This document shows positions 33,704 to 42,363 of a stretch of DNA of 64,000 bases, piece by piece (the stretch's first letter is position 1; each line of letters begins with the position of its first letter). The notes under the pieces were generated by a model. It was not told where the DNA came from. It did not search any database and saw nothing but the letters and a program-made list of their open reading frames with translations. The translations under genes were made by a program, and so were the position numbers. Origin of the DNA: Ktedonosporobacter rubrisoli (GTDB lineage Bacteria > Chloroflexota > Ktedonobacteria > Ktedonobacterales > Ktedonobacteraceae); assembly GCF_004208415.1 (NCBI RefSeq), contig NZ_CP035758.1, positions 4,898,001 through 4,962,000 on the forward strand. Direction: 5' to 3'.

Positions 33704-34681
33704 TTATTTCTCACCCATGATATACAGTCGTAATAGCTCTTCTTCTATTTGTTGCCACACCACTCTTTCTGCTTCAATCAGGCTCAGATGATCCTGAACC
33801 ATAACTTCTGAAGTACGATGTCTGAAAGAGGCAAGCAAGGAGCGCTGCACCTCATAGAGTGGCATTCTCCCTAATTCGATGCGCCCCATATCATAGAATG
33901 CATCAGGCTCAAAAATTGCCGAAAGCAATTCCGCATAATATTGGATCAGCTTCTGACGGGCCTCCATCACAAAATAATTTGCCTGAGTACTGGAGACCAG
34001 GAGACAGCCAGCAACCAACTCTCCCAACATAATTGGATACGCCATCGCACTCTCTTCCCACTCTACCCACTGAGCAGGGAACATATGCCGCCCTTCTGAA
34101 CGATTCTGAATGGCTAGAGGTCGACCGGTGGTCACTACGTAACCGGCCAGCGATTCGGCCCCCAGGAAAAGGATTTTCTGCTCCAGCTCCCTGTTCCAGG
34201 GAGGAGTTCCGCGACCCATATTCTCGCGCAAACTACGAATCTTCCCGTCAGCCGAAGGGTACATGCATTGTACAACGGTTACCTCCATCCCTACACGATG
34301 GGGATCGAGCTGCTTCAAAGCTTGCTGCAATATCACATCACACACAGAGCTAAAGCGCAATATTCGTGGTAACGTGCAGTAGGCATTCAGCACACGAGCA
34401 TAGAAAGTAGAAGGGATCTCACGTTCCGCATCGTCTATCTGCACGGTCTCCGCAAAAGATGCGCCAAATTCCTTTGGTAACAGTTCCAACAAAGTCTGAC
34501 GGTGAGATGGCAATGCATTGACGAGAAGACGGAGGTTCTGAGGGCGAGGCTTCGATTCGCCATTTGCCCACCTGACTAATGTTACAGTACTTACCTCCAG
34601 CACACCGGCAATGCGCTGCTTCTCTTGTGGGTCCTTGATAATTTTCCCTAGCAAATCACGCCATTTTTGAGCATCTTGCAC
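33704..34681 (-). CDS. XRE-type HTH and GAF-domain regulator, 325 aa
   Basis: N-terminal Cro/CI-like helix-turn-helix (residues about 15-65; IAGVLEVSTVTLVRWANGES), then a linker and a GAF-like domain (about 105-250) with FSSVCDVILQQALKQLDP and LAGYVVTTGRPLAI. A C-terminal helical tail follows. GTG 34681 is chosen because GGAGGG lies six bases upstream; the longer GTG at 34699 overlaps that site. Divergent from nothing: it stands alone between the YYY operon and an AT-rich desert. Signal sensed by the GAF domain is unknown. Confidence 0.85.
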   Translation of the reverse strand: MQDAQKWRDLLGKIIKDPQEKQRIAGVLEVSTVTLVRWANGESKPRPQNLRLLVNALPSHRQTLLELLPKEFGASFAETVQIDDAEREIPSTFYARVLNAYCTLPRILRFSSVCDVILQQALKQLDPHRVGMEVTVVQCMYPSADGKIRSLRENMGRGTPPWNRELEQKILFLGAESLAGYVVTTGRPLAIQNRSEGRHMFPAQWVEWEESAMAYPIMLGELVAGCLLVSSTQANYFVMEARQKLIQYYAELLSAIFEPDAFYDMGRIELGRMPLYEVQRSLLASFRHRTSEVMVQDHLSLIEAERVVWQQIEEELLRLYIMGEK

Positions 34682-35132
34682 ACTCTTCCCTCCAATCACC
34701 GATATGCAAATAAATCTAATTTCTATAGAAAGCCGATCTTACCCATTGACAGACAAAAAACTTGAAGACAAAATGACTAGCACTCCCAGAGCCGTGTAAA
34801 GTTCACCAACAAACTCTTTCTGGAGACCCATTCCCATCTCAGAGACACGTGGAAAAAAGGGAGTCGCTCGTGAGAGCTCAAACGCGAAAATTCAACTGCT
34901 CACAAGCCTGCCCCAGAAAAAGACCAGACTTCTGACACATCGATACTTATTCTAATCTTTATGGTAGCAGCTAAAAACCAAAACGTCAACTCATGCAGCA
35001 CAAAAAGTAGAAGATTTTCGTTCCATTTTTTTAAACTCAGAACAGTATCTTCCAGGTAGCTAGCCAAAAACAGTATACTACATTTTTAGCAGAAAATAAT
35101 ACATTGAAAAACTCAAATACTTTGTACTTGTA

Positions 35133-35156
35133 AAAAGCCGCAAGGCTTCTTGTTTT
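35133..35156. terminator. Terminator-like hairpin in gene-free interval
   Basis: AAGCC/GGCTT stem with GCAA loop, followed on the plus strand by a run of six T; a T tract is present on the other strand too. No gene obviously needs it. Confidence 0.6.
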
Positions 35157-35450
35157 TTATTCATCTATGCCATCACTTGACATAAGCTATAGCCCCCATC
35201 ATCATTATTACATTGTACAAATTTATCCTCTTGCTTGCTTCATCATCCTTCCCACAAAATAGCTACATATCTTCATACATATACTATCGCCACTTTACAA
35301 TACTATCCATCATCTTCTGCCAAGAACTGCTTAATTGGGCCTACATATTGACTAAATTATGTACAATAAACAACGTCCTTTACTGATTTTCCCATTTATC
35401 AGGGGAGCTAAAAACTCGCTAGAACCAGATAGAAAAAGGAGCAGCCAGCA

Positions 35451-35476
35451 AATCTCTCTATGGGTATAGAGAGATT
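35451..35476. terminator. Perfect hairpin downstream of clpC
   Basis: 11-bp perfect stem (35451-35461 with 35466-35476), GGGT loop, 190 bases past the clpC stop; short T stretch on the minus strand. Confidence 0.5.
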
Positions 35477-35665
35477 GTGCTCTCTTCTTCAATTCACTGG
35501 CCTCTCTTTTCATTTGAGGCCACGAAGACCCTCTACAAAAACCAGGGGCGGCGAAACGGACCTGGTGCAGTATTCCAAAGACGGGCCGAAAGAAAGTCGA
35601 GCGCTATTGCTTGCGCAACCACTAGCTCCGCAAGATCCACCATAGTAGAGGAACCTGATTTTGCC

Positions 35666-38173
35666 TTAAGCAACATCATACCCTTCTAAGGGAGGCAGCG
35701 GCATATTAGCAGGTATAGGCATCTGAGAGTCAATGCGCAGACAAAGCATCCCTTCAATAACATCTACATAAGCTGTATCGCCTGCCCCCAAATCCTCTTG
35801 AAGAATAGCCTCCGCCAACATATCTTCAAGCATTTGCCTGACTACTCTCCGCAAAGGGCGCGCTCCATACTCGGGATTATAGCCATGCCGGCCCAGGAGC
35901 CTGGCGGCTTCATCCGTTATCTGCAAATGAATCGAGCGCTCTTTTAGACGCTGCTGGATCTGCGCTATCATAATCCTGACGATCTGATAGAGATGTTCTT
36001 GCTCCAAAGGATGAAATATGACTACTTCATCAAAGCGATTGAGCAATTCTGGCCTCAACAATTCTTGCAAGGAGGCCAGCACTTGAGCACGCTTCTGCCC
36101 CATATAAGCCTGGAGCTCCGACTTCCCCTTTTGATAAGCCGTCAAGGTCCATGGCTTTTGTAGCAAACGCTCTGTGCCAATATTAGACGTGAGGATGATA
36201 ACTGTATGCTTAAAATCAACAAGCTGCCCATGTGTATCTGTCAAGAAGCCATCTTCAAGAATTTGCAAGAGAAGATCTAAGACTTTGGGATGCGCCTTCT
36301 CAACCTCATCAAGCAGGATAATACTATATGGGCGCCGGCGCACGGCCTCGGTCAATTGGCCGGCTTCTTCATAGCCAATATAGCCCGGAGGAGCCCCTAT
36401 CAAACGAGAAACATGATGACTTTCCATAAATTCTGACATATCTAGCTTGAAGAGGGCATTCTCATCCCCAAAAAGCGTTTTAGCCAGGGCGCGAGCCAGT
36501 TCCGTCTTGCCAACACCGGTTGGTCCAACAAAGACAAACGAGCCAATAGGGCGATGCTGGTCGCGCAAATTCACACGTGAGCGGCGTATCGCACCCGCGA
36601 CGAGATGGACCGCCTCTGGCTGGCCTATTACGCTTCGCTGCAGTTCATGTTCCAGGTTGAGAAGTCGCTGGCTTTCTTCCTCCGTAATGCGCGTTACAGG
36701 AATGCCAGTCCACCTGGCCACAATGCTTGCAATATCCTGCTCTGTGACAATCGGAGGGTCCAGCCGGCAAGAATTAGCCTGCCAGTTCTGCTCTGCCCAC
36801 CATAGCGTATTACGCAATTGTTGCTCACGCTTGAACAAACTGGCGGCCTGCAGAAAATTCTGTCTACTAATTGCATAGTTCTTCTCTCGCTGAACGATGG
36901 CAATCTCATCACGCATCCGCTGTATATTGCATGGTACAACAGCCTGCCGTACGCGAACACAAGCCGCAGCCTCATCCATTACATCTAGCGCTTTATCGGG
37001 CTGATAACGATTTTGTATGTAACGTGAGGACATTTGCACAGCGGCGACAAGAGCAGCGTCGCTGATCGCCACCTGATGAAAATCTTCATAGCGGGGGCAC
37101 AAGCCGCGCAATATCTCCAGCGTCTCTTCGTCGTTTGTCTCCGAGATCAGCACTGGCTGAAAACGGCGCTCCAGAGCCGGATCTGCTTCTATCGCCTTAC
37201 GATATTCATCGAGAGTAGCAGCGCCAATGCAACGAAACTCTCCACGCGCCAGCATAGGCTTAAAGAGATTGGCCGCGTCTATTGATCCATCCGCGACGCC
37301 AGTATGCACAAGGGTATGAAGCTCATCGATAAAAAGGATAATCTCGGGCGCATTCAAGATCTCTTGCATAATGAGCTTCAAGCGCTCTTCAAAGTCGCCC
37401 CGGAACTTCGTTCCGACAGTAAGCAGCCCGACATCCAGAGCAACGACTCTACAATGTAATAGATCATCAGGCACCTGATCCTGAATAATTCGTACGGCAA
37501 GCCCTTCAGCAATAGCCGTCTTCCCCACACCGGCTAAACCGATAAGCACGGGATTATTTTTCGTTCGCCGCGCAAGAATCTGCATGGTACGCTCCAACTC
37601 ATAAGTACGCCCGATTAGCGGATCGAGCGTTCCTGCCAGAGCGGCCATCGTCAGATCACGGCTCACAAGATTTAGCGTAGGTGTTGTGCTATAGCAGGCT
37701 TGATAACGTGCAGAAAGGCGCAATTTCTCATGGTCGCCTCTGGCCAGGATCGTTAATTGTTTGCGAATTGCTTCAGGACGAATGCCAAAGCTTTCAAGTA
37801 CGCCCACCGAGATGCTATCATGCTCACAAAATATACCCAGGAGTAAATGCTCTACCCCAATGAGATCAGCTTGAGATTCTGCGGCCTCCTCCTCAGCCCG
37901 AGCCAGCACATTTCTTACGGCCATATCCAGAGTAGGTTCGCTCAGAATCGCCTTACCTCCACGCCCTACTACAAAATCTAGAGCTTGAGCAATGCGCGAA
38001 GTACTGGTCTGTAGGGACGCAAATAATCCTTCAATTAAAGGATCATTGAGCTTTAGCAAACCAAGCAATAAATGCTCAGTACCCACCAACCTATGCCTCA
38101 GCCGCCGTGCTTCTTCGCGAGCATACGTGATTGCCTGACGCGCCTCCCTGGTATATTTGCTGAGTCGCTCCAC
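35666..38173 (-). CDS. clpC: ATP-dependent Clp protease ATPase subunit ClpC, 835 aa
   Basis: AAA+ unfoldase that feeds proteins to ClpP. N-domain with two Clp_N repeats (LVGTEHLLLGLL, LIGVEHLLLGIF); first AAA module with Walker A GLAGVGKT at about 212 and Walker B IILFIDELHTL; a middle domain near 405-455; second AAA module with GPTGVGKT at about 549, SIILLDEVEKAHP and a C-terminal D2-small domain. GTG 38173 has GGAAGGAG eight bases upstream. Length matches ClpC. clpP and McsAB are not adjacent. No clear CtsR-type operator was seen upstream. Confidence 0.93.
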   Translation of the reverse strand: MERLSKYTREARQAITYAREEARRLRHRLVGTEHLLLGLLKLNDPLIEGLFASLQTSTSRIAQALDFVVGRGGKAILSEPTLDMAVRNVLARAEEEAAESQADLIGVEHLLLGIFCEHDSISVGVLESFGIRPEAIRKQLTILARGDHEKLRLSARYQACYSTTPTLNLVSRDLTMAALAGTLDPLIGRTYELERTMQILARRTKNNPVLIGLAGVGKTAIAEGLAVRIIQDQVPDDLLHCRVVALDVGLLTVGTKFRGDFEERLKLIMQEILNAPEIILFIDELHTLVHTGVADGSIDAANLFKPMLARGEFRCIGAATLDEYRKAIEADPALERRFQPVLISETNDEETLEILRGLCPRYEDFHQVAISDAALVAAVQMSSRYIQNRYQPDKALDVMDEAAACVRVRQAVVPCNIQRMRDEIAIVQREKNYAISRQNFLQAASLFKREQQLRNTLWWAEQNWQANSCRLDPPIVTEQDIASIVARWTGIPVTRITEEESQRLLNLEHELQRSVIGQPEAVHLVAGAIRRSRVNLRDQHRPIGSFVFVGPTGVGKTELARALAKTLFGDENALFKLDMSEFMESHHVSRLIGAPPGYIGYEEAGQLTEAVRRRPYSIILLDEVEKAHPKVLDLLLQILEDGFLTDTHGQLVDFKHTVIILTSNIGTERLLQKPWTLTAYQKGKSELQAYMGQKRAQVLASLQELLRPELLNRFDEVVIFHPLEQEHLYQIVRIMIAQIQQRLKERSIHLQITDEAARLLGRHGYNPEYGARPLRRVVRQMLEDMLAEAILQEDLGAGDTAYVDVIEGMLCLRIDSQMPIPANMPLPPLEGYDVA

Positions 38174-38393
38174 CTATCTTGCTCCTTCCTAAGCATCAGA
38201 CTAACATGCAGTCAGCTAGATATAGTTATCGAGCAAGAATAATTATCCAAGAAGGGTAAATCGACTTCTGGCAAAGGAAGTAAAGGAGGATAGTCCCAAA
38301 TTTTCGCCCTCGATACCCGAAACCCATGCTTCTATACATTTTTCCTTGACCTCCTATTGCTCTCCCATACGCTCGGTTCAGCTTTTTCTACCT
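38174..38393. other. Spacer between GNAT gene and clpC
   Basis: 220 bases, both neighbours on the minus strand. Possible -10-like sequences near 38220-38245 on the minus strand, none convincing. CCTTGACCTCC occurs here (38345) and again at 39409 in the spacer upstream of the GNAT gene. Confidence 0.35.
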
Positions 38394-39353
38394 CTATCTA
38401 TCCTCACCCATGAAATTAGTCTGTGGAGGACAACGCAGCACGGCCTCATATATGGAATCGCCATGCCTATGAAAGTGTAGCGCACGATATAAGGCGATAG
38501 CGCTGGCATTGCCCACAGTCACTATCAGCCCAACCTTAGAATAGCCCTTTATTTTAGCGGCATTGAGGCTATGAATTAGCAGCGCGCGTCCTAAGCCCTT
38601 TCCACGCCACTGTGGGCTAAGCGAAACATCAAGTATCCACATCAGTTTATCCAGATCGAGCGAACTTCTATTGCCGAGAAAAATATTGCCTATGAGCTTT
38701 CCCTGCTCATCTTCTAGCAGAAACGAGCTTTGGCGATCAAAGCGGCAATAGGTCCCTCCAAAGATATCATGCATCATCATGCTAGCCTGGTTCTCACTAC
38801 TACAGATCATCTCCTGATCAATAGTGCCTTGATAATTTTGGTAGGCTAAGCTGGCAGCTAATTGCTCATCCTCAGAGCGTGGGGCACGTAAATGAAGCCC
38901 TGGAGGCAGGTTCGCTATTTGTATTTGATAATCATGCAATGATTTGAGCATGATCATACGCTCATACACTTTAAAGCCCACCACCCGTAACATCTCGTTA
39001 TAAGCTTCAGGATAACCATAGATAAGCAAAACCTCGTCAGGTCGGGCTGCTTCTTGAGTGAGCTGATTTATTATTTGGGAACCGTAAGGTGAGATATATT
39101 CACGAAGTACAAAAAGATCTTTTATCTCAACAACATCTTCAAATCTCTCTAAGCGCCAGCCCGCAATCGGCCTATCACCTAACCAGGCCAGAAAGCGATT
39201 AGCCGCCACCTCAGCTGGCGCAGATAGAAAAAGTTTAAGCAGATCGGAGGTATCGTCAGGCAGGGACATGTTCTTGGCCCGATAACATAATTTCAGCCAT
39301 ATGAGAGCATCCTGAGCCTTGACACGTGAGATACTTACGGAAGTGAGATGCAT
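38394..39353 (-). CDS. Double-domain GNAT acetyltransferase, 319 aa
   Basis: Two GNAT-like halves. The N-terminal half (1-150) is degenerate; the C-terminal half (about 165-310) has acetyl-CoA motif A in LSPQWRGKGLGRALL and the following GLIVTVGNASAIALYRALHF. Such tandem GNAT proteins include mycothiol synthase-like and antibiotic-modifying enzymes, but the substrate cannot be told. AAGGAG lies seven bases before ATG 39353. Transcribed alone. Confidence 0.85.
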   Translation of the reverse strand: MHLTSVSISRVKAQDALIWLKLCYRAKNMSLPDDTSDLLKLFLSAPAEVAANRFLAWLGDRPIAGWRLERFEDVVEIKDLFVLREYISPYGSQIINQLTQEAARPDEVLLIYGYPEAYNEMLRVVGFKVYERMIMLKSLHDYQIQIANLPPGLHLRAPRSEDEQLAASLAYQNYQGTIDQEMICSSENQASMMMHDIFGGTYCRFDRQSSFLLEDEQGKLIGNIFLGNRSSLDLDKLMWILDVSLSPQWRGKGLGRALLIHSLNAAKIKGYSKVGLIVTVGNASAIALYRALHFHRHGDSIYEAVLRCPPQTNFMGEDR

Positions 39354-39648
39354 AGTATTTCTCCTTGGCTTATACTTATCCTATCCTACATTTATTGAGA
39401 CTTGCCTTGACCTCCAAATATACCTATCTTAAATTCCTCTAACCAGATGGCTCCAGTCTTGCAGGATAGCTAGTGCTTTGTCAGAACACAGAGTCAGGAT
39501 TCCGTCCTGATTCCTGTCATAACTTATAGACCCTGGTTATAGGCCTGCGGGCTCATAAAAACCTATAGCGTTTTGCCTTTGAAGCAAGGCCGCTAGCAAA
39601 CGCCGATTAGAAAAGCCTTCACAAGGCGCAAGAGAAAGGAGTCTCTCG
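39354..39648. other. Spacer between divergent GNAT and hypothetical genes
   Basis: 295 bases; hairpin CAGGA/TCCTG at 39493-39507 and A/T-rich -10-like stretches, but no promoter I can define. Confidence 0.35.
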
Positions 39649-40053
39649 ATGTCATCCAACGATTTCTGTTCCATTCAAGATATAACTCCCTTACATACAC
39701 TCTACACTTCCCCAAATGAGCTGGAAGCAATCGAAGAGGCTATGCTGCACTACATTTACATCCTCGCTCCTGGCAGAGCTAGTAGAGAACACACCGAGTT
39801 TATAAAACTATTACAATCATTTCGCCAACGTTATCAGGATGCTTTATATACGCTCAAGCATTCAACATCGATCCAAAAGCAGGCACAATCCTTGCTACCC
39901 ATCACGGCTACCCCTACCGAATTGATAGCTTTCTGTGTCGCTTCTTATGCATATATCAGTTTTTGGGAACATTGTCAGCAAGCCTGGAAAGAGGTTATTG
40001 TACACCTGCGTTCTGTCAGTCAACGCTATGCAGCTTCATTGAGCTTCTTATGA
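39649..40053 (+). CDS. Hypothetical protein, 134 aa
   Basis: ATG 39649 with AAAGGAG seven bases upstream. The product is largely helical and soluble, with a long central helix (EFIKLLQSFRQRYQDALYTL) and a more hydrophobic C-terminal part. No signal peptide or known motif. I do not recognise it. It is followed, after 210 bases, by a proline/glutamine-rich protein gene on the same strand. Confidence 0.65.
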   Translation: MSSNDFCSIQDITPLHTLYTSPNELEAIEEAMLHYIYILAPGRASREHTEFIKLLQSFRQRYQDALYTLKHSTSIQKQAQSLLPITATPTELIAFCVASYAYISFWEHCQQAWKEVIVHLRSVSQRYAASLSFL

Positions 40054-40224
40054 AGCCAGAAATCACAATTAGAAACGTGTTCCATTAAAAGATAATAAAA
40101 AATCTATTGTGCGGATGACCACTATCTTGTCAGGTCAGATATCTATGTTTGTGCTATTTCCGACCACTCATGCTGTTACCTCAGCGATACTTGCACGTTG
40201 CACGAATCAAGAAGCATATTTTTT

Positions 40225-40230
40225 TATAAT
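40225..40230 (+). promoter_or_regulatory. Putative -10 box of repeat-protein gene
   Basis: Perfect TATAAT 34 bases before the ATG; the best -35 (TTGCAC, 40198-40203) is too far at 21 bases. Confidence 0.3.
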
Positions 40231-40263
40231 CTCTATGTTATAGGTTTATTTAGGAGAGCAACC

Positions 40264-40866
40264 ATGGATTCACCCTCATATAATTCAAATACTCCACAAA
40301 CTCCTGAAGAATCCAGACCCATCGCCAACAGAAATCCTTCGCATAATTCCCAATATCTTGCCAGGCGAGCAACTGCCTCGTCGCAACGGAGAACAACTGT
40401 CCCAGCGCGGCCAGTTCAGCCACCTTCCTCAACACAGCAGGCTCCTCAGCCTCCTTCAGCACGGCCAGCTCAACAACCTTCCTCAACACAGCAGGCTCAA
40501 CAACCTTCCTCACCGCGGCCAGCTCAACAACCTTCCTCAACACAGCAGGCTCAAAAATCGCCCTTAACACGGCCAGCTCAACAGCCGCCTCCAGCTCAGC
40601 CACCTTCCTCAACACAGCAGGCTCAAAAATCGCCCTCACCGCGGCCAGCTCAACAGCCGCCTCCAAATTCCCAGGCGAGTTCTCCCAGCATTTCAACATC
40701 CCAACGAGTAAATCTTGCCTCACTGGATGAGCAACCAACATTTATACTCCCGGCTCATCGTTACACTGCTACCCAATTAGGAAGAGGGGCCGTCATCAAA
40801 ACTCAACAGCCAACAACTAGCTTTTTTTCCCGTTTATTACAAAAGGTTCTGGGGCGCAAAAGTTAA
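40264..40866 (+). CDS. Proline/glutamine-rich repeat protein, 200 aa
   Basis: ATG 40264 with AGGAG seven bases upstream, preferred to an upstream ATG at 40198. Residues about 49-135 contain five tandem units starting RPAQQP or RPVQPP, three of about 18 residues, one of 24 and a partial one (54-base DNA repeat, 40408-40665). The C-terminal 50 residues are not repetitive (PTFILPAHRYTATQLGRGAV, then FFSRLLQKVLGRK). No membrane segment. The middle must be disordered, like a linker or a surface-protein stalk. Function unknown. The antisense ORF over the repeat is rejected. Confidence 0.65.
   Translation: MDSPSYNSNTPQTPEESRPIANRNPSHNSQYLARRATASSQRRTTVPARPVQPPSSTQQAPQPPSARPAQQPSSTQQAQQPSSPRPAQQPSSTQQAQKSPLTRPAQQPPPAQPPSSTQQAQKSPSPRPAQQPPPNSQASSPSISTSQRVNLASLDEQPTFILPAHRYTATQLGRGAVIKTQQPTTSFFSRLLQKVLGRKS
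40408..40665 (+). repeat. Intragenic 54-base tandem repeat
   Basis: About five units of CGGCCAGCTCAACAACC-type sequence inside the repeat-protein gene; unit length varies from 54 to 72 bases. Confidence 0.8.
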
Positions 40867-41258
40867 AATCTTGCCTCTAGATAGGTTAATATCAATCTAA
40901 CCAACTACTAAAAGCGAGCAAGAGAGCCACCCGGCGATTTTCTTAAAGAGGATCAATGCGGAGCAAAGCCAATTTGGGCCTCAAACGCCAAAACTGGTTA
41001 TTCTCATTGTTCTATATACTCCTGCAAATATCCCATCAGTCTGAGCTGTCAGATAACGATTATACGCAGATTTAGCGGCATTCTTCATCGATAGTTAGGG
41101 CGGATGCAATCTTCCCTTTTTGCAAAAACTAAAAAGGGATACTGGCTTTTGCAAGTAGCAGGGCCAGGGCAAAAAGTTCATGGCGGAAGTAACGTTGTGA
41201 GTCGTTCAAATAAAAAGAGGATTGGCTGCGCACTCAATTCTTTAATAGCATATCCGAA
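40867..41258. other. Gene-free interval downstream of repeat protein
   Basis: About 390 bases without a credible gene. TTAGATTGATATTAACC-like inverted sequence near 40885-40905 follows the stop. The ORF 41104-41370 is rejected because it reads through the tRNA fragment. Confidence 0.5.
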
Positions 41259-41283
41259 AGGGGTCGAACCTCCGACCTACAGA
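41259..41283 (-). repeat. tRNA-Arg 3' half fragment (direct repeat)
   Basis: 25 bases identical to 41393-41417 in the tRNA-Arg gene, with weaker similarity continuing over the acceptor end and the anticodon arm. The 5' half is not recognisable. Offset 134 bases, same orientation. Looks like an attachment-site scar or a decayed tRNA copy. Confidence 0.75.
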
Positions 41284-41339
41284 GCCCCTGGTTCCGCTCC
41301 ACAAATTATCGTAAAAGGAGAAACTACCATGAGAAAGGC

Positions 41340-41375
41340 AAAAAAAAATTGGATCAGCCTGTTCAGGTGATCCAA
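41340..41375 (-). terminator. Rho-independent terminator of tRNA-Arg
   Basis: 8-bp stem (41349-41356 with 41368-41375) with inner CCTG/CAGG, followed on the minus strand by nine T. Confidence 0.88.
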
Positions 41376-41382
41376 CTTTAGG

Positions 41383-41455
41383 CGTACCCGAGAGGGGTCG
41401 AACCTCCGACCTACAGATCCGCAATCTGTCGCTCTATCCACTGAGCTACGGGTAC
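41383..41455 (-). tRNA. tRNA-Arg, anticodon GCG
   Basis: Complete 73-base cloverleaf: acceptor GTACCCG/CGGGTAC, D-arm GCTC/GAGC, anticodon arm ACAGA-TTGCGGA-TCTGT giving anticodon GCG (codon CGC), T-arm with TTCGACC, discriminator G. CCA is not encoded (CCT follows). Most bacteria read CGC with an ACG (inosine) anticodon instead. Promoter at 41477-41505 and terminator at 41340-41375 fit a single-tRNA transcript. Confidence 0.95.
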
Positions 41456-41476
41456 GTGTGTTTGTTTACGTGATGT

Positions 41477-41505
41477 AGAATACAGTATTCACGACCGTTT
41501 GTCAA
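41477..41505 (-). promoter_or_regulatory. Promoter of tRNA-Arg
   Basis: Minus strand TTGACA (41500-41505), 17-base spacer, TATTCT (41477-41482), about 20 bases before the tRNA. Confidence 0.75.
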
Positions 41506-41598
41506 GAGTTTTTTGAGAACGCCACCCGCAATTTTTAAAATTCCTAGCAATTCCAGAAATCATCTATCAAGAGCTCTAATTTCAACTCTGTAAAGCCT

Positions 41599-41749
41599 CT
41601 AGTAGTCTGTCAAGCAGAGATTGACGAATGCGCCGCCGGCCGGCGGCAGGTGGGGGATAAGCAGGGGCACAATTCGCTTGGTCGCGACGCGTCCGCCCCT
41701 TGCATCCCCGCTGTTCTCACGCGTCACTTCACTCTTGACAGAACACTAG
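41599..41749. repeat. Dispersed structured repeat, copy B
   Basis: Outer inverted arms 41599-41614 and 41734-41749 (14 of 16 match). Inside: 16-base perfect palindrome GCCGCCGGCCGGCGGC (41632-41647), then a stem between the GGGGGATAAGCAGGGGC side and GCCCCTTGCATCCCC (about 41652-41668 with 41695-41709), looping out CGCTTGGTCGCGACG (core 41682-41689). Same order of parts as copy C. Lies between the tRNA promoter and the ArsR gene. Confidence 0.65.
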
Positions 41750-41846
41750 CTTATGCATAGATCAAGCAGCAGGTGGCGAAAAATAAACCAAAATGGGGCA
41801 TGCACCGAGACAAGCACATACCGCCGGAGATCTAACGCATTTTTTT

Positions 41847-42266
41847 CTAGGCCAGGCCGTCGATCACATCTCTCGCGCGTCCAAGAGAATCTCGACGAAC
41901 GTAATAATAGGCCCACAAACCTTTTTTACGACAGTCCACCAGGCCCGCGTCTCTTAAAATGCGAAGATGATGTGAGATAGTGGGTTGTTCCAGGGTAAAG
42001 CTCTCTACAATCTCAAAGACACAAACTTCTCCTTCATGTCTGCTCAGCAAGCTCAAAATGCGCAGACGTGTAGGATCAGCTAAGGCTTTCAGTAGGCGCG
42101 CCTGGACAACTGCATCATCCTCACTTAACGTTGGAACAAATTTTGGGGCAATACCAACCGCTGGATTGCTTAGAGAATTAGGCCTATTCAACATATTCAT
42201 CGAATGTGTTGGACCTGCCGATGTCGATACACTGCGATTGGAATTTCCCTGATTCATCGATGTCAT
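41847..42266 (-). CDS. ArsR-family transcription regulator, 139 aa
   Basis: Winged-helix repressor: LLKALADPTRLRILSLLSRHEGEVCVFEIVE, recognition helix QPTISHHLRILRDAGLV, wing RKKGLWAYYYVR. ATG 42266 has GGAAGGAG six bases upstream, better than ATG 42290. In metal-sensing ArsR the site is CVC(D); here it is CVFE, with one Cys only, so arsenite sensing by that site is unlikely. An unusual Asn/Ser-rich N-terminal extension of about 40 residues precedes the domain. Promoter at 42335-42363. Confidence 0.9.
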   Translation of the reverse strand: MTSMNQGNSNRSVSTSAGPTHSMNMLNRPNSLSNPAVGIAPKFVPTLSEDDAVVQARLLKALADPTRLRILSLLSRHEGEVCVFEIVESFTLEQPTISHHLRILRDAGLVDCRKKGLWAYYYVRRDSLGRARDVIDGLA

Positions 42267-42334
42267 TGTCTTCTCCTTCCATCCTCCCAACCGGATGTCA
42301 AACCTACGATAGAGTCTGGGCTTAACCTACTTCT

Positions 42335-42363
42335 AGTATACACAGCCCAAGAAATATAGCCAA
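42335..42363 (-). promoter_or_regulatory. Promoter of ArsR gene
   Basis: Minus strand TTGGCT (42358-42363), 17-base spacer, TATACT (42335-42340). Confidence 0.6.

Larger units (their letters stand above)
34700..35665. other. AT-rich gene-free interval of about 970 bases
   Basis: Markedly richer in A and T than its surroundings. It holds a TTGACA (34746-34751) with a weak CAAAAT 17 bases later, a hairpin with T tract at 35133-35156, and an 11-bp perfect hairpin at 35451-35476. Two ORFs near 35460-35690 have no ribosome site. It could carry an unannotated small RNA between 34775 and 35156. Confidence 0.6.

Noticed and set aside
35460..35689. Two short plus-strand ORFs downstream of clpC
   Set aside because: They overlap each other and the hairpin, and lack ribosome sites.
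40408..40665. Possible CRISPR-like array
   Set aside because: Tandem in-frame coding repeats of the P/Q protein without spacers.
40250..40741. 163-codon antisense ORF over the repeat protein
   Set aside because: Arises from the repetitive DNA; the plus-strand frame has a good ribosome site and a sensible non-repeat C-terminus.
41104..41370. 88-codon plus-strand ORF
   Set aside because: It reads across the tRNA-Arg fragment on the opposite strand and ends in the tRNA terminator; no ribosome site at its start.
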